Assembly: GCA_016710885.1 (NCBI GenBank)
Contig: JADJUC010000001.1
Location: forward strand, 186,001-250,000
DNA length: 64,000 nt
Source of the DNA: Candidatus Proximibacter danicus
GTDB lineage: Bacteria > Pseudomonadota > Gammaproteobacteria > Burkholderiales > Rhodocyclaceae
Direction: 5' to 3'
The notes below the pieces were generated by a model that was not told where the DNA came from, ran no database searches, and worked only from the letters and a program-made list of their open reading frames with translations. Shown here piece after piece: positions 46,043 through 55,748 of this stretch (positions within the stretch are counted from its first letter, which is position 1; each line of letters opens with the position of its first letter). The position numbers and the translations under genes are program-made.

Positions 46043-47002
46043 CTATTGCGTCGCCTGCATCTGCCGCACTGTCTGCTCGGCCTCCCGCTGCAGCCATTTG
46101 AAAAAACAGTCGACTTCGGGCCGTCCACTGGCTGCAGCCCGGACCAGGTAATAGCCCCGTGCCGGCATTTTTTCCCGCTTCACCGCCAGTGCCTTCAAGC
46201 GCCCCTCGGCAAGTGCCCGCACCACCAGCGGGCCACGCCCAAGAGCGACCCCTTGGCCATCTTCGGCGGCACGCATGATCTGGTCGTACTGGTTGAAGCG
46301 CAGCACCGCCTTCGGCTTGGCGCCGGCAAGCCCCAAGCCGAGCAACCAAGGTTCCCATGAGAACCAGGGCGCAGCGCGATCGTCGTCGTAGGCAAGCAAC
46401 ACGACTTGCGAGAAATCCTCGGCGCTGAGCCGTTTGGGCAGTCGGGCAGCCAGTTGCGGTGCCGCAACCGGGAAAACCTCCTCCTCGAAAAGCAGAGTCG
46501 CGCCCGGCGACGCTTGATCTGCCGCCAGATAGCGCAAGGCCACATCAAAACCTTCGCGCTCGAGGTCGACCACCCGGTTATCAGCAGAAATGCGTACGTC
46601 CACGTCCGGCTGCGTCTGCTGAAAGGAGGCCAGGCGTGGCACCAGCCATAACGAGGCGATACCCACTGCGGCGGTGAGGTTGACCTGGGGCCGTCGCTGT
46701 GCCGCCCGAAATCCGCTACAAACCTCGGCCAGACGCGCCAGCATCTCGCCGACCACTCGCTGCAGCGCTTCGCCCTCGTTGGTCAGGCGCAGGCGACGCA
46801 CCTCCCGGTGGAACAGCCGGACCCCGAGTTGATCCTCCAGCGTCTGGATCTGCCGGCTGATGGCCGACTGGGTCAGGTGCAGTTCGGCAGCCGCCAGCGT
46901 GAAGCTGAGGTGTCGTGCCGCCGACTCGAACCCCTTCAGCGGGTCGAGTGACGGCAAACGCCGGTTGCGCTCGTTGATCCGTGCATCGATTGGCTTATTC
47001 AT
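46043..47002 (-). CDS. LysR-family regulator (GcvA-like)
   Basis: A 319-aa regulator. The N-terminal HTH, SLDPLKGFESAARHLSFTLAAAEL then HLTQSAISRQIQTLEDQLGV, is close to GcvA. The C-terminal effector domain includes VGIASLWLVPRLASFQQTQPDV and GVALGRGPLVVRALAEGRL. It diverges from a DUF2917 gene, a pairing that suggests it controls that gene. The effector is unknown. Confidence 0.9.
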   Translation of the reverse strand: MNKPIDARINERNRRLPSLDPLKGFESAARHLSFTLAAAELHLTQSAISRQIQTLEDQLGVRLFHREVRRLRLTNEGEALQRVVGEMLARLAEVCSGFRAAQRRPQVNLTAAVGIASLWLVPRLASFQQTQPDVDVRISADNRVVDLEREGFDVALRYLAADQASPGATLLFEEEVFPVAAPQLAARLPKRLSAEDFSQVVLLAYDDDRAAPWFSWEPWLLGLGLAGAKPKAVLRFNQYDQIMRAAEDGQGVALGRGPLVVRALAEGRLKALAVKREKMPARGYYLVRAAASGRPEVDCFFKWLQREAEQTVRQMQATQ

Positions 47003-47110
47003 GCGATTTTCTCATGCGTAGCATTCCGAATGACCGTTTGTTAAGCTATCTGCCTACATTGGCTATACGCAAACACGCATCGTGAATGCGTAATGTGCAT
47101 GGAGAATATC

Positions 47111-47458
47111 ATGAGCACCGAAATCAAGCAGAAACGCTACACCCTGGCCCGGCGCGAGCTGATGGCGCTTGCGCATACTCACGGCTTCATGATCGAGTGC
47201 GCGGAAGGGGAGCTGTGGATTACCGCCGAAGGCGGTGCAGACGACATCATCCTGCACGCCGGCGAACGCCTGCGGCTTGAGCATCACCCGAAAGTCGTCA
47301 TCTCGGCGCTACGCCCATCGGTATTCACCGCCGCACCCTGCTGCAGCGAGACACCACTCAGGGAAATTGCGGCGCGCTGCGCAGGCCTGATCGCCGACCG
47401 CATCGCACGCTGGCAGCATCCACCGCTGGCCAGCTATTCGGCGACGAGAATCTACTAA
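47111..47458 (+). CDS. DUF2917 family protein
   Basis: A 115-aa protein with the DUF2917 core: LARRELMALAHTHGFMIECAEGELWITAEG and DDIILHAGERLRL, a small cupin-like beta fold. GGAGA precedes the ATG. It is divergent from the LysR gene across 108 bases and overlaps the convergent MazG-like gene by 4 bases. Function unknown. Confidence 0.82.
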   Translation: MSTEIKQKRYTLARRELMALAHTHGFMIECAEGELWITAEGGADDIILHAGERLRLEHHPKVVISALRPSVFTAAPCCSETPLREIAARCAGLIADRIARWQHPPLASYSATRIY

Positions 47459-47808
47459 AGCCGGTGGTATTTTGCGGACGAGCCGTAGCACTTCTCGACC
47501 GGATATTTCTCCGCATTCTTGTCGAGCTTGCGCCGTGCGGCATCGAGCAGATCGATGCCGGCGGCGTCTGCCACCAGCAGCAGGTAGAGAAACACGTCGG
47601 CACACTCGTCCGATAGCGCCTCGCGCGCTGCGGGGTCAGCGGCAAGCGCATTGACCTCGACATCGCTCTTCCACTGCGTCAGTTCCAGCAGTTCGGCGGC
47701 CTCAAGATTGAGCGAGACGATCAGGTTGCGCAACGAATGAAACTGCTGCCAGTCGCGCTCGTCGCGAAAGCGCAGCAAGGCATCGCGCACCGATTCAATG
47801 CTGTTCAT
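47455..47808 (-). CDS. MazG-like nucleotide pyrophosphohydrolase
   Basis: A 117-aa all-alpha NTP-PPase. The metal-binding signature is visible: NLIVSLNLEAAELLELTQW (ExxE) and EALSDECADVFLYLLLVADA (ExxxD). Such enzymes remove non-standard dNTPs; the exact substrate is unknown. ATG 47808 (MNSIESVRDALLRFRDERDW) fits the family start. It begins inside the end of the DUF3301 gene, so the two are coupled. Confidence 0.88.
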   Translation of the reverse strand: MNSIESVRDALLRFRDERDWQQFHSLRNLIVSLNLEAAELLELTQWKSDVEVNALAADPAAREALSDECADVFLYLLLVADAAGIDLLDAARRKLDKNAEKYPVEKCYGSSAKYHRL

Positions 47809-48145
47809 GACGATCACCTCCTGCACCACCGACCAGCGTCAGCCGTGCGCGCAGGCTGACCAGCACGACATCCTGGCCAAGCAGCGTAACGCTGCCCTGC
47901 CGCCGGTTGTCGCCGGTATCGCTGTATTCGAAGCCATAGGTACGCTGCAAACGGAGCCGCCCGAGATCGTCCCGTGCAAAGCGCAGACTGCGGAAAGCCA
48001 CGGTATCGTCAAGCAGTTGCAGATCCTCTTCAGCACAGGCGCTGCGTGCTTCGCGCACGCCTGCTTCCCTGGCCTTGAGGCTGTCGTGCCAAAGCCAGGC
48101 GAGCGCGCCCAGCACGAGGATGGAAAGAGATTCGAATAGCGGCAT
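47795..48145 (-). CDS. DUF3301 family membrane-anchored protein
   Basis: A 116-aa protein with an N-terminal membrane helix (LFESLSILVLGALAWLWHDSL) and the family core ACAEEDLQLLDDTVAFRSLRFARD then LQRTYGFEYSDTGDNRRQGSV. Function unknown. It is divergent from srkA and overlaps the MazG-like gene by 14 bases. Confidence 0.85.
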   Translation of the reverse strand: MPLFESLSILVLGALAWLWHDSLKAREAGVREARSACAEEDLQLLDDTVAFRSLRFARDDLGRLRLQRTYGFEYSDTGDNRRQGSVTLLGQDVVLVSLRARLTLVGGAGGDRHEQH

Positions 48146-48154
48146 GGGCGCCAG

Positions 48155-48160
48155 TATACT
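48155..48160 (+). promoter_or_regulatory. Possible -10 box (TATACT) of srkA
   Basis: TATACT lies only 6 bases before the srkA ATG, so the transcript would be leaderless, similar to the mfd arrangement. No clear -35 is seen. Confidence 0.3.
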
Positions 48161-48166
48161 CGCCGG

Positions 48167-49177
48167 ATGAACCCGACTCCTGAGTTGCATCCTCACCCGC
48201 AGCCACACCCCTATTCCACGTTGACGCCAGACCATGTGCTCGATGCACTGGAATCTGTCGGATTGCAGCCGGACGGCCGCCTGCTGGCGCTGAACAGTTA
48301 CGAAAACCGGGTCTATCAGGTGGGGATGGAAGAAGGCCCACCGCTGATCGTCAAGTTCTACCGGCCGGAACGCTGGAGCGACGCAGCCATTCTCGAAGAG
48401 CACGGCTTTCTCGCCGAACTGGGTGAAATGGAAATTCCCGTCGTGCCTCCCTTGTTGTTGCCCTGCGGCAGCACACTGGCCACCCACGGCGCCTTCCGCC
48501 TCGCCGTCTTCCCTCGCCACGGCGGCCGTGCCCCGGAACTCGGCGACCCGCAAACGCGGGAATGGATGGGGCGCTTCCTTGGCCGTATCCACGCCATTGG
48601 CCGCCTGTCGCGCTTTGCTGATCGGCCAACGCTAGACCTCGCCAGTTTCGGCGAGGAGCCGCGCGACTGGCTGGTGGCGCACAACAGCGTGCCGCCCGAG
48701 CTGTTCGCTGCCTGGAAAGGCACGGTGGAGATGGCATTGGAAGGCGTTCGCCATGCCTACGCCCGTGCCGGCCAGATCGAGACCCTGCGTCTGCATGGCG
48801 ACTGCCACCTCGGCAACGTGCTGTGGACCCACGATGGCCCGCATTTCGTCGATTTCGACGACAGCCGCATGGGGCCGGCAATTCAGGATCTGTGGATGCT
48901 GCTCTCGGGTGAGCGCCTGGAGATGCAGCTGCAATTGCAGGACGTGATCGCCGGCTACGAGGATTTCTGCGACTTCGACCGGCGCGAGCTGCACCTGGTC
49001 GAGGCCCTGCGTACGCTGCGCCTGATCCACTACTCGGCATGGCTCGCCCGGCGCTGGGAAGACCCGGCCTTTCCCGCCGCCTTCCCGTGGTTCGGCACTG
49101 CACACTACTGGCAGGAGCGGATTCTGGAGCTGAAGGAGCAGATCGCGGCAATGGACGAACCGCCGCTGATCGTGTGA
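48167..49177 (+). CDS. srkA: Stress-response serine/threonine kinase SrkA (YihE/RdoA)
   Basis: A 336-aa APH-fold kinase that in E. coli counters stress-induced death. Motifs: LALNSYENRVYQVGMEEGPPLIVKFYRPERW (nucleotide-binding Lys region), the catalytic loop LHGDCHLGNVLW, and the metal-binding FVDFDDSRMGPAIQD. Length equals the family norm. It is divergent from the DUF3301 gene. Confidence 0.93.
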   Translation: MNPTPELHPHPQPHPYSTLTPDHVLDALESVGLQPDGRLLALNSYENRVYQVGMEEGPPLIVKFYRPERWSDAAILEEHGFLAELGEMEIPVVPPLLLPCGSTLATHGAFRLAVFPRHGGRAPELGDPQTREWMGRFLGRIHAIGRLSRFADRPTLDLASFGEEPRDWLVAHNSVPPELFAAWKGTVEMALEGVRHAYARAGQIETLRLHGDCHLGNVLWTHDGPHFVDFDDSRMGPAIQDLWMLLSGERLEMQLQLQDVIAGYEDFCDFDRRELHLVEALRTLRLIHYSAWLARRWEDPAFPAAFPWFGTAHYWQERILELKEQIAAMDEPPLIV

Positions 49178-49233
49178 AGGCAGTGCTAATATTCAAGACA
49201 TCCGGGTAACGTAAGCGCGACACGGCAAGCATC

Positions 49234-50778
49234 ATGGACACCCCACTCGATTTTCTCCGCAACTGGTTACCGCTCGGTCGGCGCGATAGCGACAGCGAGG
49301 GTGGTGGCAGCAGCGAAACCGCTCAGGCGCTGAAAGCCTGGCTGGAACACATGGCCGACGCCCCAACCGAGGAAATCCTTGCCTCGCTGGCGCATCGCCT
49401 TGGCCCGATGGTCGCGGCACAGAGCAACCTGCACATGCGCATGAAACTGCTCGACGCCTTCGACGACATCGCGCGCGACCTGTTGCCGGCGCTGGAACAC
49501 GATATTGAGACCTCGCCTCTGCCGTTCTCCGCACAGGCGCAAGCCAAGGCACTGGCTGCCGACAATCTGCTGAAGGGCCTGGCAACCGCTTATGGCGCCG
49601 TTGTCGCCAACATGGAATCGCGACGCCTGGCGAGCGGGCTGGCGCAGCTGGCGCAACAGGCGACGCAGCGCGCCATCCTGGCGCTGCGCCGGCGCCAGTT
49701 GCTCGCCTATCGTGCCTACGCCACCCCCTCTACCGGCTCGTGGCAGCAACTGCACGAACTGCACCGCACGGCGGGCCGCCTCGGTCTGCTCGGTACGCCA
49801 CGGTCAGGGCTGCCGATCGAACAGCTCTATTTTTCGACACTGCTGGTGGCCTATGCCGACCCGGGAAAATTCGCCCGTACCGAGTTGCAAACCCTTCAGG
49901 AGTGCGCCGAACAGGGTGCGGGGCTCGTTCATCTGCGCCCCCCGGAAGCCGTCAAGGACGCCCGCCCCGGCACGCCGCTCTTTGTCGTGACACCGACAGA
50001 GACTGGGCCCGGGAAACCACTTGTCCGCACCCGGCTTGCGGGCACGGCTGACCATCTCTACCTCGATTGCACCAACCTTGCCGCAACCTTGCGCAGCGAC
50101 ATCGGCGCCAAGGCGCGTCTCGACATGCCGCATACCTGGCTGCTGCCGCACGCGCCACTGCCGATGCTGCGCACGCTGGCGGAAATGTGGGGGGCGCAAC
50201 CAACACGGCGCTTCTCGCGCATGCGCTTCAAGCCTCGCGCCGACCTCGTCGTCGGCCTGCTCGACGTCAGCCTGTTTCTTTCCGGCGGGGCTTTCCGACG
50301 ACGCAACAGCGATGGCGAGCGGAGAGGCGTCAGCAGCCCTGCGGTCAGCGAATGGGCTTTGGTCGATGAAAGTCCGGACGGCTACGGCATCCGTTATTTG
50401 CGCGGCGACATCGGCAATGTTGAAGTTGGCGACATCGTTGGCATTCGTCCGCGCGAGAGCAGCCATGTGCAGATCTGCCTCGTCCGCCGCGTCAGCAACG
50501 CTGGCCAGACGCGTTTTGAACTCGGCCTGCAGAATCTTTCGCCGCACGCCCTCGTCGTCGACCTGCCAGCGCGCGCCGGTGCGGTGCGAGCCAAGGCCGT
50601 TCTGCTTCCGCGCCTGCCGGCCTTCAACAATGCGGCAGGTCTGCTTTCAACCCCCGGGAGCGCGCCGGAAGGGCTGGAAATCCTGTATCCGGTGGCCGGA
50701 ACACGGATACGATTGAAGCTTTCGCAACGCCTTGAAGGCAACGCTCGCAACGAGTTCCACCTGCTGCTGCCCGCCTGA
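49234..50778 (+). CDS. Conserved hypothetical protein (514 aa)
   Basis: Not assigned to a family with confidence. The N-terminal 180 residues are helical and Leu/Ala-rich without a signal peptide, so it is probably cytoplasmic. The C-terminal part has short beta-rich segments (SEWALVDESPDGYGIRYLRGDI, GNVEVGDIVGIRPRE, QICLVRRVSNAGQTRFELGLQN) that could form a PilZ-like barrel, but the RxxxR motif of c-di-GMP binders is not obvious. It follows srkA on the same strand by 56 bases. A regulatory role is only a guess. Confidence 0.65.
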   Translation: MDTPLDFLRNWLPLGRRDSDSEGGGSSETAQALKAWLEHMADAPTEEILASLAHRLGPMVAAQSNLHMRMKLLDAFDDIARDLLPALEHDIETSPLPFSAQAQAKALAADNLLKGLATAYGAVVANMESRRLASGLAQLAQQATQRAILALRRRQLLAYRAYATPSTGSWQQLHELHRTAGRLGLLGTPRSGLPIEQLYFSTLLVAYADPGKFARTELQTLQECAEQGAGLVHLRPPEAVKDARPGTPLFVVTPTETGPGKPLVRTRLAGTADHLYLDCTNLAATLRSDIGAKARLDMPHTWLLPHAPLPMLRTLAEMWGAQPTRRFSRMRFKPRADLVVGLLDVSLFLSGGAFRRRNSDGERRGVSSPAVSEWALVDESPDGYGIRYLRGDIGNVEVGDIVGIRPRESSHVQICLVRRVSNAGQTRFELGLQNLSPHALVVDLPARAGAVRAKAVLLPRLPAFNNAAGLLSTPGSAPEGLEILYPVAGTRIRLKLSQRLEGNARNEFHLLLPA

Positions 50779-50813
50779 ACTGCGCGCAAGGCCCACCCAT
50801 CGAGGAATTTTCA

Positions 50814-51335
50814 ATGCCCACCTACCTGATCGGCGAAAAGCGCCCACAAATCGACCCTGCCGCGTGGATTGCCGCCAACGCCACGGTGATCGGTGACGTC
50901 CGCCTTGCCGCCAACAGTTCTATCTGGTGGAACGCCGTCCTGCGCGGCGACAACGACCCCATCCACATCGGCGAAAACAGCAACATCCAGGACGGCTCGG
51001 TGCTGCATACCGACGAAGGGGTACCGATGCACATCGGCAGGAACGTCACCGTCGGCCACCTCGTCATGCTGCATGGCTGCACCGTCGGCGATGGTTCGCT
51101 GATCGGTATCGGCTCCATCGTCCTCAACCGGGCAATCATCGGCAAACACTCGATCGTCGGCGCCAACACCCTGATTCCGGAAGGCAAGACCTACCCGGAC
51201 CGGGTATTGATCGTTGGCTCACCCGGCAAGGTGGTGCGCGAGCTGAGCGACGAGGATGTGGCACGGCTACTGGGAAGCGCTGCCCACTATGTGGACAACG
51301 CCCGCCGCTATCGGGAAACGCTGCAACCTGCCTGA
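50814..51335 (+). CDS. Gamma-carbonic anhydrase family protein
   Basis: A 173-aa left-handed beta-helix protein of the YrdA/PaaY type. The three zinc-site histidines are in VLHTDEG, VGHLVMLHGC (two), and the RGD(N)-like WNAVLRGDNDPIHIGE loop is present. Activity as carbonic anhydrase is known only for some members; others act as thioesterases or have unknown roles. Confidence 0.92.
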   Translation: MPTYLIGEKRPQIDPAAWIAANATVIGDVRLAANSSIWWNAVLRGDNDPIHIGENSNIQDGSVLHTDEGVPMHIGRNVTVGHLVMLHGCTVGDGSLIGIGSIVLNRAIIGKHSIVGANTLIPEGKTYPDRVLIVGSPGKVVRELSDEDVARLLGSAAHYVDNARRYRETLQPA

Positions 51336-51369
51336 GCCGGGAGGCTGCAGCCAGTTGCCTCGCGGCAGA

Positions 51370-51807
51370 TCAACTGCCGCGATAGACCAGGCTAGGATGA
51401 ACTTCGCGCAGGATTTTCTGCATGCCAAGCCGGCTACGTGAGTTCAGGACCAGCGGCGAACGCGCGCTGGCAGCGATCTTTCCCCCACCGGCATCCGTCG
51501 CCGCTTCACGGTAAACGATGACCACGACGACCGCTTCTTTCGGGTCTTTCAGGTCGATCAGTTTGGCGTCTTCGTCGGAGAGTTCGATTTCATATTCGAT
51601 ATCGAGCAGTTCCGGGGGAACGACGGAAAACGCCAGCGTCGGGTCATCCAGCGACTGCAACAGGAAGACAGTCGGTTTGCCTTCCTCGTGGAACAGCGAA
51701 TAGCGGGTGTTCTGCTCAAACCCAGCCAGGCCTTGCGGAAAAGTGAACGCTGCGTCCGGGTTTACTTGCACATCCTTCAGGCCATACTGGTCAATGTCGA
51801 TTTTCAT
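51370..51807 (-). CDS. fliW: Flagellar assembly factor FliW
   Basis: A 145-aa protein with the family pattern FPQGLAGFEQNTRYSLFHEE, FLLQSLDDPTLAFSVVPP and SPLVLNSRSRLGMQKIL. FliW binds flagellin and antagonises CsrA. No csrA or flagellar gene is next to it here. The ATG at 51807 is preceded by GAAAA; the gene diverges from the large PAS kinase. Confidence 0.92.
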   Translation of the reverse strand: MKIDIDQYGLKDVQVNPDAAFTFPQGLAGFEQNTRYSLFHEEGKPTVFLLQSLDDPTLAFSVVPPELLDIEYEIELSDEDAKLIDLKDPKEAVVVVIVYREAATDAGGGKIAASARSPLVLNSRSRLGMQKILREVHPSLVYRGS

Positions 51808-51905
51808 GGCGTTTTCTTTTCTCAAGTGGGTGGAACGGCAGAAGCATTATTCGTGCAGAATAGTCTCTAATTTAACTCGGGGTGCGATCTGCGTCCAAGT
51901 ATTAA

Positions 51906-54900
51906 ATGACCTTCGAGTTTTCCTTGCAGACGGCAATACTCGGGGCGCTGGGCAGTTCAGCGATCCTCGCGGCCACGCTTGGCTACCTGTGGCGAATCGA
52001 TTCATCCCGTCGCGCGCTGCTTTTCTGGTGCCTCGCCTTTGTCGCGCAAAGTCTGCGCCTCGCCGCCCAGCTCGGTGTAACCATGGGCATCAGCGCGCTC
52101 TGGTTCGTCACCGATGTACTGTTTGCAGTTGTCACACTGTTCATCTGGCTCGGTACCTGCGCACTGAGCGGCCACCGCAGCCGCTATCGATTTCTCGCAG
52201 GTCTGCTGGCACTGGCGCTACTCTGGAACTTCCTTGCTTCGCGCCAGGAGCTTTCCTTCCTGGCACGAACCTTTCCGCTCTATGGCATCGCGACAGCGGT
52301 CATGCTTCAGGCAGCGGCGAGTCTTTTCCTGCTCGCACGCACATTGCCCGGCATCGGCTATCGTGGCCTCGGCATCCTCTTTGGTCTGCTCGGCCTGCAT
52401 TATCTCGACTATCCATTTCTGCGGACGGTTGACTGGTTCGCACCGATCGGATTTTCGCTCGCCGCAACGCTGATGCTGTGCATGGGCATCGCCATGCTTT
52501 TCATTACCTTGCGCCGCCAGCATGTCGAGCTTGTAGATGCCGCTAGCCGCTTGCAACAAGAGAGTTTCGAACGCCGGGAAACTGAATACCGCTACCAGAC
52601 GCTGGTCGATGAACTCGATGAGGGAATCATTGTGGTTGGCTGCAACGACCAGGTGATCACCGCCAACCCATCCGCATCGCGCATGCTCGACGTGCCGCTG
52701 GACGAACTGCGTGGCAGTGCTATCCGGGCGCGCCCCTTAAGCCTCTTCTGCGAAGATGGCAGCGCGCTCGCAGAAACTGATTACCCGCTGTACCGGGCAC
52801 TTAGGAACGGCACGCCATGCGCGGCGGAAATCTACCGTCTGCTACGTGGCGACGGGCAGAGCCTGTGGCTAACGATCAATGCACACCCGCTCGTGCGCGA
52901 CGGCGAGGTACTCCCGTACGCCGCCATTGTTTCCTTCAGTGATGTCAGCGAACGCAAGGTCGCCGAGCGCAACCTGCTGGCCAGTGAATTACGATTCCGC
53001 AGCATATTCGAGGCGGTCTCCGGAATCGCCGTTCAGGGCTATGACCCGAGCCGGAACGTCATTTACTGGAACCGTACCAGTGAACAGTTCTACGGTTACA
53101 GCAGGGACGAAGCGCTTGGCAGGAAAATCGACGACCTCATCGTTCACAGTAACGATGCCGAGAACTTCCGCCGCGATCTGGATCGAAGCATCGCCCGCGG
53201 CCAAGCGCCGGAGGCGGGGGAGTGCTCGGCAAAACGCAGGGACGGCAGTCTGCTCTCGGTTTATTCGACTCAGGTGCTGATCAGCAATCTGGCCGGCGAT
53301 CCGGAAATCTACCGGATCGATATCGACCTCTCCGACATTCAGCGTCTGCAGCAGGAAGTGCAGGAATTCTCGGAACGTTTCCGGGCGATTGCGGAGAGCT
53401 CCGAACTGGGCGTCGTTGTCACCGACAAGGCAGCCAACTTCGTCTATTGCAACCCGCGCTACCTGACGCTGGTCGATTCGACGATGGAAGAAATCCATTC
53501 CGGAGCCTGGATCACGCACCTGCACCCGGATGACCGCGAACCCATGCGCCAGCGCTGGCGCAATGCAGTCGCCACGCACACCGGTTTCAGCATGGAGCGC
53601 CGGGTGATCCTGGGCGACGGTGGGTTGATCTGGGCCAATGCGCACATCGTGCCGATCCACTCGCTTCAAGGCGAGTTTCGCGGTTTCGTCGCAACGGTTG
53701 AAGACATCACCGCCCGCAAGAATGCCGAGGAAGCATTGCGGCGTAACGAAGAAAAGTTCCGCGCCACGTTCGATCAGGCCTTTCAGTTCATCGGCCTGAT
53801 GAATACCGATGGCATTCTTCTCGACGCCAACCGGACCGCGCTTGCCTTTGCCGGCATTGCGCCCGAGGACGTCATTGGCAAACCATTCGCAGAGAGCCCC
53901 TGGTGGCACGAACCCGAAGCCAGGGAAAAACTGCTCAACGCCATTGCCCTCGCCACCAATGGAGAACTTGTCCGCTTCGAAACCACGCACACCGATCACA
54001 AGGGCGTCCGCCACTACATCGACTTTTCGCTGAAGCCGGTCATCGACAGCACCGGCAAGGTCCAGTTGCTGATTCCGGAAGGCCGTGACATCACGCCGCT
54101 GAAAGCGGCCGAAGCGGCGCTGCGTGCATCGGAAGCCCGCTTCTCCGGCGCATTCCATGCCAGTCTCGACTACATCACCATCAGCCGTCTCGATACTGGC
54201 GAAATCATCGACGTCAACGAAGCCTTCGAACGAATCACCGGCTGGACCCGTGATTACGCGATCGGGCGAACCTCGAGCGATCTGGGTATCTGGGTGTCCT
54301 CCACCTGCCGCCAGGAGGCCATCGACAAGCTCAAACGCGAAGGTTATTTGCGCGAGTATCCGATGCAATTGGGAACGAAATCGGGGGCAGCGCTTGAATG
54401 CGTGCTGAACGCCTCTCTCATCAATGTCGGTGAATCCCAGTTGCTGCTGGGCGTCGTTCGCGATGTCACGGCCCAGCGACGTGCCGAGGAGATCCTGCGC
54501 CAGAGCGAGGAAAACCTCTCGCACATCGTGCACTACTCACCCGCCTCACTGGTCATCACGGACGCCGAAACCGGCAGGATCATCGATTTCAACCTGGCCT
54601 GGCAGGCGCTGCTGGGCTATACCCGTGAGCAGGTCATCGGTAAAACCTCGCTGGAATTCGGCTTGTGGGCAGACGAAGCTGACCGCGCCAGGCTTTACCA
54701 GGAACTGGCCGACAATGGTGGGCAGATAGATCGCTTCGAATGCTGCTACCGCCGCGCCGACGGCAGCCTGCTCTATGTCCTCAATTCAGGGCGGCAGTTC
54801 GATATCGGCGGCCGCCCAAGCTATTTGTGGAGTGTCACGGACATCACTCCCCGGCATGAGCTCGAAGAACGCATGGCGGCACTCAACAGCGAACTGGAAG

Positions 54901-55706
54901 AACGCGTCGAGGCCCGTACCGAGGAACTGCGCCACGCGCAGGATGAACTGATTCGCGCCGAAAAGCTGGCAGCGCTTGGCGCCCTAGTAGCCGGTGTGGC
55001 GCACGAGCTCAACACGCCGATCGGCAATAGCGTCATGGTCGCCAGTACCTTGCACGAAAAGACGGTCGATTTTCTGGCGCTGGTGGCCGATGGCGCACTG
55101 AAAAGATCCTCGCTCAACACCTATCTGGAAGCCGCCGAGACCGCCAGTGACCTTCTGTTGCGCAGCCTCAGCCAGGCCCGCAATCTGGTGGCCAGCTTCA
55201 AGCAGGTTGCCGTCGACCAAACCAGCGATCAGCGACGGCGCTTCGATCTGCGCGAGGTCGTCGTTGAAATCCTGACCACCCTCTCGCCAACGCTTCGCAA
55301 AACGCCTTTCACGATCTCGATCGACATTCCCGAGCACGTGGTGATGGACAGTTTCCCCGGCGCCTTCGGCCAGGTCATTACCAACTTTGTGACCAACGCA
55401 CTGCTACATGCGTTTGACGGACGCAGTGCAGGAACGATCGCGATCCGCGCCGAATTGTCTGGAAAAGACCAGTTGGTGATGACAGTCAGCGACGACGGTA
55501 TCGGTATCGGCGACGAGGATTTGCGCCGAATCTTCGATCCGTTTTTCACAACCAAGCTTGGCAAGGGGGGGAGCGGTCTGGGGCTGAATATTGTCTACAA
55601 CATCGTCAATCGCGTTCTCGGCGGAAAAATATCCGTAAAGCTGCCTTGGCATGGGCACGACGTTTATGCTTACAATGCCATTGTGTGCGCCGGGCAGCAT
55701 CAATAA
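51906..55706 (+). CDS. Multi-PAS sensor histidine kinase
   Basis: A 1266-aa kinase. The N-terminal 200 residues are seven hydrophobic helices with no large periplasmic domain. About six PAS/PAC repeats follow (roughly 220-985), each ending in a PAC pattern such as VSFSDVSERKVAE, VATVEDITARKNAEEA and GVVRDVTAQRRAEE. A coiled coil leads to an HisKA-like box with phospho-His in LVAGVAHELNTPIGNS, then HATPase with NFVTNALLHAF, VSDDGIGIG and GSGLGLNIV. The partner is probably the REC protein encoded 42 bases downstream. Confidence 0.88.
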   Translation: MTFEFSLQTAILGALGSSAILAATLGYLWRIDSSRRALLFWCLAFVAQSLRLAAQLGVTMGISALWFVTDVLFAVVTLFIWLGTCALSGHRSRYRFLAGLLALALLWNFLASRQELSFLARTFPLYGIATAVMLQAAASLFLLARTLPGIGYRGLGILFGLLGLHYLDYPFLRTVDWFAPIGFSLAATLMLCMGIAMLFITLRRQHVELVDAASRLQQESFERRETEYRYQTLVDELDEGIIVVGCNDQVITANPSASRMLDVPLDELRGSAIRARPLSLFCEDGSALAETDYPLYRALRNGTPCAAEIYRLLRGDGQSLWLTINAHPLVRDGEVLPYAAIVSFSDVSERKVAERNLLASELRFRSIFEAVSGIAVQGYDPSRNVIYWNRTSEQFYGYSRDEALGRKIDDLIVHSNDAENFRRDLDRSIARGQAPEAGECSAKRRDGSLLSVYSTQVLISNLAGDPEIYRIDIDLSDIQRLQQEVQEFSERFRAIAESSELGVVVTDKAANFVYCNPRYLTLVDSTMEEIHSGAWITHLHPDDREPMRQRWRNAVATHTGFSMERRVILGDGGLIWANAHIVPIHSLQGEFRGFVATVEDITARKNAEEALRRNEEKFRATFDQAFQFIGLMNTDGILLDANRTALAFAGIAPEDVIGKPFAESPWWHEPEAREKLLNAIALATNGELVRFETTHTDHKGVRHYIDFSLKPVIDSTGKVQLLIPEGRDITPLKAAEAALRASEARFSGAFHASLDYITISRLDTGEIIDVNEAFERITGWTRDYAIGRTSSDLGIWVSSTCRQEAIDKLKREGYLREYPMQLGTKSGAALECVLNASLINVGESQLLLGVVRDVTAQRRAEEILRQSEENLSHIVHYSPASLVITDAETGRIIDFNLAWQALLGYTREQVIGKTSLEFGLWADEADRARLYQELADNGGQIDRFECCYRRADGSLLYVLNSGRQFDIGGRPSYLWSVTDITPRHELEERMAALNSELEERVEARTEELRHAQDELIRAEKLAALGALVAGVAHELNTPIGNSVMVASTLHEKTVDFLALVADGALKRSSLNTYLEAAETASDLLLRSLSQARNLVASFKQVAVDQTSDQRRRFDLREVVVEILTTLSPTLRKTPFTISIDIPEHVVMDSFPGAFGQVITNFVTNALLHAFDGRSAGTIAIRAELSGKDQLVMTVSDDGIGIGDEDLRRIFDPFFTTKLGKGGSGLGLNIVYNIVNRVLGGKISVKLPWHGHDVYAYNAIVCAGQHQ

Positions 55707-55748
55707 CAACGATAGCCAAAAACAGGGATAGCACGACACGACTCCACC